Shown: positions 1 to 5,781 of the stretch, one piece after another
Position numbering within the stretch: the stretch's first letter is position 1
Layout: every line of letters begins with the position of its first letter
Assembly (NCBI GenBank): GCA_050692985.1
Contig: JBOGVZ010000052.1
Span: 1 to 24,932 of the forward strand
Reading direction: 5' to 3'
DNA length: 24,932 bases
Source: JBOGVZ01 sp050692985
GTDB lineage: Bacteria; Actinomycetota; UBA4738; CALAEC01
Made by a program: the position numbers and the translations under genes
The notes under the pieces: model-generated
The model's database searches: none
What the model saw: the letters and a program-made list of their open reading frames with translations, nothing else
Told to the model about the DNA's origin: nothing

Positions 1-132
1 GTGAGCTGCGACCTCGAGTCCGTTTCCCCTGGGCGGGTCTTCCGGATCGGTCGGCTACCGGACCCCTGGGCGTACCCGGACTGGGCCGAAGCCGGGGACG
101 ACGGTACCTTCGGCAATCGATGGGACGTGTAG
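1..132 (+). pseudogene. 5' stub of a probable RES-domain toxin gene, cut by an IS element
   Basis: An open frame runs from the window edge (GTG at base 1) for 42 codons and enters the IS left end, where the first two IS-proximal codons give Val and a TAG stop at 130-132. The readable part contains VFRIGRLPDPWAYPDW followed by GDDGTFGNRWD. This resembles the start of RES-domain proteins, which open with an R-[IV]-G segment and continue with a G-x-F/[FY]-x-x-R-[WF]-D segment. RES toxins are NAD+-degrading or ADP-ribosylating enzymes, usually preceded by an Xre/MbcA-type antitoxin, which would lie left of this window. None of the three frames right of the IS resumes a recognisable RES sequence, so the remainder seems lost. 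The true start may lie upstream of base 1. The family call rests on a short segment and on memory of the family. Confidence 0.5.
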
Positions 133-151
133 GGGTCGGAAACTCAAGTTC
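128..151 (+). repeat. IS left terminal inverted repeat
   Basis: Begins TGTAGGGGTCGGAAACTC. Its reverse complement matches the right end in 11 contiguous terminal bases and in about 18 of 23 overall. The TAG at 130-132 terminates the truncated RES-like frame. Confidence 0.85.
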
Positions 152-152
152 A

Positions 153-1217
153 TCATGCCGCGACCGTGTAGTACTCGTGGATGAGGCCGTCGAGAACCTC
201 TCGCCGACGGATCTGATTCAGGCGGGCCGGTGGTGCGCCCAGCTGAGGCGCGTCCGGCTGAGCGAGGTCGAGCCCGCGATGCGGACGGTGGGCATTGTAG
301 TGCTCGACATAGGTGTCTAGGAGGCGATCGAGATGCCTACGGCCCAGGATCAGCGTCCAGTCAAGGAGCTCCCGCCTCACCGTCCTCACCCATCGCTCGG
401 CGAAGGCGTTCGCCTTCGGTGAGCGGATCGGGGTGAGGATCACCAGAGCACCCTCCGTCGAGAACACCTCATCGAAGGACCTCGTGTACTTCGAGTCTCG
501 GTCCCGAACGAGGAAGCGCACGGGTGTGTCGCGATCGTCGAGATCGAAGGCGAGGTTTCGCGCCTGCTGGGTGACGAAGGCCGTGTCGGGGTTGCTGGTG
601 GCGCCGGTGACGTGCACCCTTCGGGTCGAAAGCTCGATGAAGAAAAGCACGTAGAGCGTCTTCAGGAAGACGGTCTCCACGGTGAAGAAATCGCAAGCGA
701 GGATCCCATGGGCCTGGGCGCGAAGGAACTCAGACCAGCTCGGACCGTTCCTCCTAGGTGCGGGCCCGAGGCCTTCCCGGCGCAGGAGCGTGCGGATGGT
801 CGTTGCACCGATCCTGATGCCCAGCCCGCGAAGCTCGCCCTGAATCCTCACGCACCCCCAGCGGGGGTTCTCCCTTGCCATGCGGCAGATGAGCTCGCAG
901 ATGTCGGGATCGATCGGAGGGCGCCCTGTGCGCTTGGCACGATAGGTCCACTTCCGCTTTACGAGCTCGCGGTGCCAGCGCAGCAGGGTCTCGGGCGTGA
1001 CCATGAAGGATCCCCAACGTCCCCTGGGAAGGGCCCTTGCCACGGAGGCCAGAAGTGCTCGGTCCGTCGCGCGAAGCTCAGGGCGGCCGACCTGTCGGCG
1101 AAGCACCTTCAGCTGGTGGCGAAGCACCAGAATCTCGATGTCCTTGGAGCCGTCATCCCCCGAGCTTGCGAGAAGGCGAGCCAGCGCCCGGGCGATCAGG
1201 GAGAGGACGAACAGCAT
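153..1217 (-). CDS. DDE integrase-type transposase of the IS element
   Basis: This 354-aa protein catalyses transposition of the surrounding IS. The N-terminal ~60 residues include a hydrophobic start and a basic helical segment (VLRHQLKVLRRQVGR). A helix-turn-helix-like region follows at ~75-155, with the NPRWGCVRIQGEL motif typical of integrase-type transposases. The rve/integrase catalytic core spans ~165-330. Its likely DDE residues are D176 (ACDFF), D239 (RDRDSKY) and E274 (NAFAERW), with the last two about 35 residues apart. The usual C-terminal YNxHRPHRGL motif is present at ~308-317. The frame is intact and full length for the family, so the enzyme may be active. No strong ribosome-binding site precedes the ATG. 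The stop lies within 30 bp of the IS left end. Assignment to IS481 versus a neighbouring IS3-group family is not certain. Confidence 0.9.
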   Translation of the reverse strand: MLFVLSLIARALARLLASSGDDGSKDIEILVLRHQLKVLRRQVGRPELRATDRALLASVARALPRGRWGSFMVTPETLLRWHRELVKRKWTYRAKRTGRPPIDPDICELICRMARENPRWGCVRIQGELRGLGIRIGATTIRTLLRREGLGPAPRRNGPSWSEFLRAQAHGILACDFFTVETVFLKTLYVLFFIELSTRRVHVTGATSNPDTAFVTQQARNLAFDLDDRDTPVRFLVRDRDSKYTRSFDEVFSTEGALVILTPIRSPKANAFAERWVRTVRRELLDWTLILGRRHLDRLLDTYVEHYNAHRPHRGLDLAQPDAPQLGAPPARLNQIRRREVLDGLIHEYYTVAA

Positions 1218-1250
1218 CCGCGCATGCTACGGAATGGCTGGCTGGAAGGC

Positions 1251-1273
1251 GAATCGACTTTTCGACCCCTACA
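1251..1273 (-). repeat. IS right terminal inverted repeat
   Basis: Read on the minus strand it begins TGTAGGGGTCGAAAAGTC, pairing with the left end at 128-151. It lies about 33 bp upstream of the transposase start, so it probably sits within or near the transposase promoter. Confidence 0.85.
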
Positions 1274-1369
1274 GGCCGAAGTGCCGATGGACACTCCATG
1301 TGCCGCCGAAGTCCGCGTGGTTCGTTTGCATTTCGTTTTTTCAACGAGGCAAGCAGTTGGAAGCCGCCC

Positions 1370-3505
1370 CTAAGATTCGCGTCTGAGTTCGGGCCAACGT
1401 CCGAGAGCAGAATCGTTCACGCTGTCGATGGCGCCCGGAGGCGCGGCCGCCCGGTTCCGGTTAGCCGAGGGAGCTCTACCGAAGCCGTCGATTCGCATCC
1501 CCCAATCCCAATAGGGACCGAAAGACCGTCCCGACTGCCTTGCCCGAACTCGTTGCTCCCAGGCGTCGATCTCATGGACCGGGAAGCCGGCGAGGATCTT
1601 CAGGCCAAGAGCGAAGGCCAGCATGTACTCCTCATCGGGTGGTGGTGGCTCCCAGTCCTCACCCGCACCGAGACGCTCCAGAAGCATCTTGGCTGCGTTC
1701 GTGAGCGAGTCATCCGCCACCTCCAGATACTGAACAGTGAGCAGAATCGACCACGCCAACTCGGCCACGTCTGCGGAAGAGATGGCCTTCGAGCCCGCAT
1801 CAGAGCCGGTGGCGCCCATAACCAGGGTGATGGCGCGTTCGGCCTGCTCCCTGACCTCGTCGGTGCCCTTCCCCCGCGAGAGAAGGAGAGCTACTCCGTA
1901 GGTCAGTGAGAGAACCTCGGTCAAGCCGCGCTCATAGGCATCTTCGTCCTCGACGTCTCCCGGGAGGTGGGAAAGAGCTGTCTCGAGCAGGTCGATGATC
2001 GCGCTGGCGGCAACGGCAACGTTGTCGGAGCCGACGTCCCACATCGCCTGCTGAAGAGATGCGCCCCTTGCCAGGGTGATCCCAGGCAGGAGCGCATCCG
2101 CAACGCCAGACATCCCGTCAATCGGCTCGAGATGCGCCAGCCGCATCACCATCGCAACCGCCTGAGACCAGGCCCGAACGTACCCATCCCTGAGGCCCGG
2201 ATGAGACACGTTCGTGAGGGCGGGGAAGGAGGACGCCAGCTGATCCGTAGCCGCGTAGCCGATGTGCTTTCGTCGCGTCCCGATGGCGCGAGCAGCGATC
2301 TCCCCGAGGGCTCCCAGCCCGCCCGCAGCATCCTCGTACGCCTGCACATTTACCCAGGCGCGCACGAGCTCACCAATAGAGACCACCGACGCGGCAGGGA
2401 CGGTGCTGACGTCGTTGTCCCACGAATCGGTGAGGTATGCCTTCAGCCTTTGAAGCACGAGCGCCCGGGCCGCTGCATAGTCGATGTCCTTGAACCCCTG
2501 ACCCCCGAGGATCACGAGTTGCCGCAACGCGTAGTTGCCGGCCTCGTTGTCCGCATGCTGGAGGGACGCAGCGACGACCGAGTCCGTACCGGCTAGGACG
2601 ACTTCCAGCAGACCGTCATGCTCTCCTATCTCACCGTCGACCGATCGCGCGTAGTCGATGAAGGCATTGACGAGAGCCTCCAGAAGCATCACGGATTCCG
2701 TGATGCGCCCCTGACCGGCGGTACTGCGAACCCCGGCCCGCAGCTGCCGCAACAGTCCGACAACGATGTCCCATTGATGCTTACGCGTGAAGGCTTCGAC
2801 CGCCTCGGAATCGGACCTGATCTCCTTCGGCCATCCAGATGCCAGGGCAGCGGAGGCGAACCTCGCGCTGCGCTTCGTGGCTTTGCGGTAGTAGGCACCC
2901 GCGCTCTTGGCGATCATCAGAGGATCGGCCAACCCGAGCGCCCTTCGTGCCGCACCCCAAGACCAGGTGACCGCGGAGACCACAAGAAGAGCCGCGGCGA
3001 TGGCCCCCGACCGCGTTGGATCGAGCGTTGCATGGACCAGAAGGAGACCGGCCACGGAGATGATGCCCAGACCTCCCAGCCACGGAGACCTCTGACCGAG
3101 CACCACCGCCGTGTAACCCGGCGCGATGTCCGCAGCCCGGGCAAATGACGAACTCACCACCGAGAACACGACCGAGCCGAAGGCGGTGGCAGAGCCGGCC
3201 GCCAGAACGACGCCGGTGAAGTCATCCGACCCCGATTCGCCCCAGATCGGCCACCCGATCGAAATGGTGGCCACTGCCCCGATGAAGGTGAAGAGCGACA
3301 ACGCCCAGAACGCGGCGGAAACAGGCTGGGCGCTGATCTGAAGCAGCAATCCGTGCAAACGACGTCGAAGGCGCGCCTTCTTCATAGGTAGCCTCGCCAC
3401 GAGCCGATCGAGGTCTTGGCGCGCTTGTCGCCGTATCGGATCGGTCATGGGATTCCAGCCGTGAAGAACGTCGGGCTGTCCCTGCTCCGGATGGCTAGTG
3501 GTCAT
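1370..3505 (-). CDS. hypothetical 711-aa membrane protein with large helical cytosolic domain
   Basis: I do not recognise this family. A basic N-terminal ~60 residues precede four predicted transmembrane helices at roughly 63-84, 98-120, 143-160 and 166-185. About 500 residues follow that look soluble, alpha-helical and alanine/leucine-rich, with helical segments of 20-30 residues suggestive of a HEAT- or TPR-like solenoid. No catalytic motif stands out. The extreme C-terminus is proline- and arginine-rich. The gene seems less GC-rich than the core genes to the right, in keeping with an acquired region. It lies between the IS and the AbiE-like pair and may be a standalone accessory or defence gene, but that is inference from position. 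The ATG has only a close-spaced purine-rich stretch (GGAAGAAG) before it. A short upstream frame with a much better Shine-Dalgarno overlaps this start. Confidence 0.7.
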   Translation of the reverse strand: MTTSHPEQGQPDVLHGWNPMTDPIRRQARQDLDRLVARLPMKKARLRRRLHGLLLQISAQPVSAAFWALSLFTFIGAVATISIGWPIWGESGSDDFTGVVLAAGSATAFGSVVFSVVSSSFARAADIAPGYTAVVLGQRSPWLGGLGIISVAGLLLVHATLDPTRSGAIAAALLVVSAVTWSWGAARRALGLADPLMIAKSAGAYYRKATKRSARFASAALASGWPKEIRSDSEAVEAFTRKHQWDIVVGLLRQLRAGVRSTAGQGRITESVMLLEALVNAFIDYARSVDGEIGEHDGLLEVVLAGTDSVVAASLQHADNEAGNYALRQLVILGGQGFKDIDYAAARALVLQRLKAYLTDSWDNDVSTVPAASVVSIGELVRAWVNVQAYEDAAGGLGALGEIAARAIGTRRKHIGYAATDQLASSFPALTNVSHPGLRDGYVRAWSQAVAMVMRLAHLEPIDGMSGVADALLPGITLARGASLQQAMWDVGSDNVAVAASAIIDLLETALSHLPGDVEDEDAYERGLTEVLSLTYGVALLLSRGKGTDEVREQAERAITLVMGATGSDAGSKAISSADVAELAWSILLTVQYLEVADDSLTNAAKMLLERLGAGEDWEPPPPDEEYMLAFALGLKILAGFPVHEIDAWEQRVRARQSGRSFGPYWDWGMRIDGFGRAPSANRNRAAAPPGAIDSVNDSALGRWPELRRES

Positions 3506-3542
3506 CTTCTTCCAGCGGTCCTGCGCCCTGGTGGAGGGTCAT
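3495..3542 (-). CDS. possible 15-codon upstream reading frame overlapping the 711-aa gene start
   Basis: The ATG at 3542-3540 is preceded by GGGAGGGGGCC, placing a GGAGG core about 5 nt before the start. The frame encodes MTLHQGAGPLEEDDH and ends at a TAG about 10 nt inside the 711-aa gene, in another frame. It could feed ribosomes to the weakly equipped downstream ATG by termination-reinitiation. The evidence is positional only: a frame this short arises often by chance. Confidence 0.25.
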   Translation of the reverse strand: MTLHQGAGPLEEDDH

Positions 3543-3610
3543 GGCCCCCTCCCACAGCGATTTCGATTCCTCCGATCATGGGCACCGGCAGCCTAATACC
3601 TGAGCGCCCC

Positions 3611-4462
3611 TCACGACCCACGCCTCGTGCCCACGACTCGATCCGCGAGAGCCTTCAGCCTCGTTCGTAGGCGGGCGGCTTCTACGGCAGAACTCCCCCG
3701 CGCAGTGACGATCGAGCCCACCGCGGGGGCCCGATCGCCGAGGAATGCGGTCCGGATGATCTCGGCCGCCGTACGGGCCGTCTCGGAGGAGAAGTCGCCC
3801 GGCCGCAGCCCGGCCTTGATCGCGATCTCGAGGCTCCGCCAGAGATCCACGGCATCGGTCCCCGCTCCCCGGCGCCGCCACACCAAGGCCCGGAGGATAA
3901 CCACCGACACCTCGTCGGGGAGCAGGACGTCGACTTCAAGAGTCTGGCCGTTGAGCCGCCCGAGCTGGAGACGCACCTGCACCGGCTGCCTCCTGAGGGC
4001 CTCGGCGAGTCCCCCGACCTCGGTCGTCGTCAGGTGCTCCCCGACCCGAACGTTATCCCGAGCCCGGCTCGTGTACGCGGGGATGAGGACGTCCACTGCG
4101 GCCTCGCGAGTCGCCTCGGCGCCGGGAGCCTCGACCTCGACCGGGACATCGGCGATGGATCGGACGAGCCGGTTGCCCGCGGATCTTCGGTAGCCAGTCT
4201 CCTCGAGGGCGCCGATCAGCGCCGGGTCCCGAGCCACCTCAAGCGGGACGCCGAGATCCACGTCACGCGTCTCTCGGTAGAGCTCCGCTCCCAGGCCCCA
4301 TCGGTAGGCATGGAGGGTGACCATGTGCGCGCCGATCAGGCGATGCTCGACCCCCAGGCGGCGGGCCACCTCCGCGACATCGTGGAGGGCGACGAACGAC
4401 AGCTCGTCCACGACCGAGCGCGCCTCGAGCGTGAGGCGGCTCAGGGGGAAGCGAGGATCCAC
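3611..4462 (-). CDS. AbiEii-like nucleotidyltransferase toxin (type IV TA)
   Basis: A 283-aa protein of the AbiEii/DUF1814-like nucleotidyltransferase type. Family members transfer nucleotides to targets such as tRNA and cause growth arrest or abortive infection. The fold signature is visible: HRLIGAHMVTLHAYRWG (residues ~40-56) corresponds to the G-[GS] strand/helix. RETRDVDLGV (~63-72) carries the metal-binding D67-x-D69 pair. The VDLWRSLEIAIKAG segment resembles the downstream helical motif. I chose the GTG at 4462 because GGAGGAG lies 8 nt upstream of it. An in-frame ATG at 4522 would give 303 aa and a far longer overlap with the antitoxin gene. The chosen start overlaps the antitoxin stop by 22 nt, implying translational coupling. 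A divergent standalone nucleotidyltransferase is the main alternative. Confidence 0.72.
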   Translation of the reverse strand: MDPRFPLSRLTLEARSVVDELSFVALHDVAEVARRLGVEHRLIGAHMVTLHAYRWGLGAELYRETRDVDLGVPLEVARDPALIGALEETGYRRSAGNRLVRSIADVPVEVEAPGAEATREAAVDVLIPAYTSRARDNVRVGEHLTTTEVGGLAEALRRQPVQVRLQLGRLNGQTLEVDVLLPDEVSVVILRALVWRRRGAGTDAVDLWRSLEIAIKAGLRPGDFSSETARTAAEIIRTAFLGDRAPAVGSIVTARGSSAVEAARLRTRLKALADRVVGTRRGS

Positions 4463-5475
4463 TTCCTCAGCTCCTCCGCGGCCGCCATCCGGTCCTCTCC
4501 CCCGAGCCACCTGAGGTCCCACATGAGCTGGGTGGGGTGGGCGACCCGGATCCGCCTGCCCCGCGACGGGCGCACGAGGATCCAGCCCTCAGGGCCGAGG
4601 ACCGAGCGGTCGGCGGGCCACCTGAGGATCACGTTCGCGTCCCCCCTCCCCTCGGCGGGGACCAGTTCCGCCTTGGAGAGATTCGGGGGGGCTGACAGGT
4701 AAGCGATGAGGTGGGTGGGGGCTCGCACCGGGGTGAGGAGATCGGGTCCCACATCCGCGGAGACCACCCCGTCCTCGCCCGGGCCCCGCGAGGCGACCGT
4801 CCAGGCCACCTCCACCAGCGGATCGAGGGTGTAGAAGTACTTCTCCTGGCCCCCCGGACCGCGGTACTCCCCGAGAAAGGCTTCCAGGAGTGCTTCGCGG
4901 TCCGCTCTCCACTCACGGCCCTTGCCCCGGACCAGACCGGCATCCCGGAGCCGCCCCAGGACCTGGGCGACCCGGGGCTGGGAAACACCGGCCGCCGTCG
5001 CCAGCCGTTGCTGCCCGAGTCGCGGGTCGTTGAATCCCTTCGGACCGTAGATGAGGGCCCGGACAACGGCCAGGCCTCCCGGGCCGCGCGGAAGCACGCC
5101 GGTCGGCCGAGGACGCCTCGACTCCCGAGTCCGCTGGCGTAGCCGGATCGGCCCGGATCGCAGATCGAAGTTGCCCTGGGTGTCGGCCCACGACCAGCCG
5201 GCCCGCACGAGCGCCTCCCCCTGCCCCGCCGAGACGTAGGGGGCGAGGAGCATCGGCGTTCCCGAGGCCTCGAGCCGGCGGCGCAGCGTCTCGAAGCGGC
5301 CAGCCTCGTTCGGGAACGGAGCGCGTGTCTTGTACTCCACCACGAAGCGGGCCCTGGCATCATCCAGAGCGACGTCGATGATCAGATCGGTTCGCGTCTT
5401 CGCCCGGGCCCTGTGGTCGAGAGAGACCTCGGCCCCCATCGCCCGGAGCTCCCCGAGGAGAGGTTGTATAAACAT
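4441..5475 (-). CDS. AbiEi-like antitoxin with winged-helix and nuclease-like N-terminal domain
   Basis: A 344-aa protein, first gene of the AbiE-like pair. Residues ~1-105 look like a PD-(D/E)xK-type fold: D30 and D34 in TDLIIDV, then E47-x-K49 in FVVEYKTR, then WSWADTQGNFDLRS, which resembles the YxDxxGN segment common in large AbiEi-type proteins. A winged helix-turn-helix lies at ~135-190 (RLATAAGVSQPRVAQVLGRL). The C-terminal ~150 residues match the general layout of AbiEi effector-binding domains (LIAYL, PTQLMWDL). The antitoxin should autorepress the operon and neutralise the toxin. I chose the ATG at 5475 rather than an in-frame ATG at 5574 because the promoter at 5482-5510 lies inside the longer version and predicts transcription from exactly 5475. 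Whether the nuclease-like domain is catalytic is unknown. Confidence 0.72.
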   Translation of the reverse strand: MFIQPLLGELRAMGAEVSLDHRARAKTRTDLIIDVALDDARARFVVEYKTRAPFPNEAGRFETLRRRLEASGTPMLLAPYVSAGQGEALVRAGWSWADTQGNFDLRSGPIRLRQRTRESRRPRPTGVLPRGPGGLAVVRALIYGPKGFNDPRLGQQRLATAAGVSQPRVAQVLGRLRDAGLVRGKGREWRADREALLEAFLGEYRGPGGQEKYFYTLDPLVEVAWTVASRGPGEDGVVSADVGPDLLTPVRAPTHLIAYLSAPPNLSKAELVPAEGRGDANVILRWPADRSVLGPEGWILVRPSRGRRIRVAHPTQLMWDLRWLGGEDRMAAAEELRKWILASP

Positions 5476-5510
5476 GAATGTAGTATAAGCACGGTGCGCA
5501 TGCATGTCAA
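5475..5510 (-). promoter_or_regulatory. Consensus sigma-70 promoter of the AbiE-like operon, leaderless start
   Basis: On the minus strand TTGACA (5510-5505), a 17-nt spacer and TATACT (5487-5482) are followed by six bases and then ATG. By normal spacing +1 falls on the A of ATG at 5475, so the mRNA is predicted to be leaderless. A perfect 8-bp palindrome CATGCATG (5499-5506) overlaps the -35. Near-inverted arms AGTATAAG (5482-5489) and CTTATAGT (5515-5522), with one mismatch, bracket the promoter and are candidate repressor half-sites. Confidence 0.85.
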
Positions 5511-5620
5511 CAGACTTATAGTCCCTGGTGGCCCAGAGGAAAGATGCCTCTTTAGATTGCGCTGTCGCCGCCACGCGGGGCGTTAGCAGATGGTTTGCAG
5601 ATCGGGAGCGCTTGCACCCA

Positions 5621-5654
5621 TGTGAAAGAGCCGCAGGCCTGTGACCTGCGGCTC
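5621..5654 (-). terminator. Intrinsic terminator-like hairpin after the tRNA
   Basis: On the minus strand a perfect 10-bp stem, GAGCCGCAGG with CCTGCGGCTC and a 7-nt loop, begins 6 nt after the tRNA 3' end and is followed by TTTCACA. The U-run is short but typical of GC-rich genomes. It should end the tRNA transcript before the AbiE promoter. Confidence 0.75.
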
Positions 5655-5660
5655 CTCGAG

Positions 5661-5734
5661 TTGCGCGGGCTGGATTTGAACCAGCGACCTCTGGGTTATG
5701 AGCCCAGCGAGCTACCAGACTGCTCCACCGCGCA
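5661..5734 (-). tRNA. tRNA-Met(CAT), initiator type
   Basis: The 74 nt fold into a complete cloverleaf. The acceptor is TGCGCGG/CCGCGCA (7 bp), the D stem GAGC/GCTC, and the anticodon stem CTGGG/CCCAG around loop CTCATAA. The T stem is GCTGG/CCAGC around TTCAAAT, and A is the discriminator. CCA is not encoded. Initiator hallmarks are the three G:C pairs 29-31:39-41 below the anticodon loop and A11:U24 in the D stem. Unusually for a bacterial initiator, bases 1 and 72 form a U:A pair rather than a mismatch. It has its own promoter and terminator. Its 3' end faces the accessory region. Confidence 0.95.
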
Positions 5735-5739
5735 CCCCA

Positions 5740-5770
5740 ATGGTAGCAGAGGCCGCGGGCTCCGCGTCAA
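5740..5770 (-). promoter_or_regulatory. Promoter of the tRNA-Met gene
   Basis: On the minus strand TTGACG (5770-5765) is followed after 19 nt by TACCAT (5745-5740), preceded by TGC as an extended -10. The mature tRNA 5' end lies 5 nt beyond, so transcription would start at or one to two bases inside the tRNA. The 19-nt spacer is longer than ideal. Confidence 0.6.
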
Positions 5771-5781
5771 CAGGAATGGGG

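Larger units (their letters stand above)
128..1273. mobile_element. IS481/IS3-group insertion sequence, about 1.15 kb, complete
   Basis: The element is bounded by imperfect terminal inverted repeats that start 5'-TGTAGGGGTCG at both ends: 11 identical bases, then about 18 of 23 matching overall. It contains one transposase gene on the minus strand that fills nearly the whole element. TG...CA termini and a single DDE transposase of about 350 aa fit the IS481 family or a related IS3-group branch. I see no target-site duplication: the left flank ends GGGACG and the right flank begins GGCCGA. That suggests recombination or an adjacent deletion after insertion. The element interrupts the RES-like stub on its left. 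Confidence 0.85.

Noticed and set aside
3533..3555. GGAGGG/CCCTCC inverted arms after the toxin gene, considered as a terminator.
   Set aside because: The stem is six base pairs with no T-run, and the same bases serve as the ribosome-binding site of the mini-frame on the minus strand; evidence too weak.
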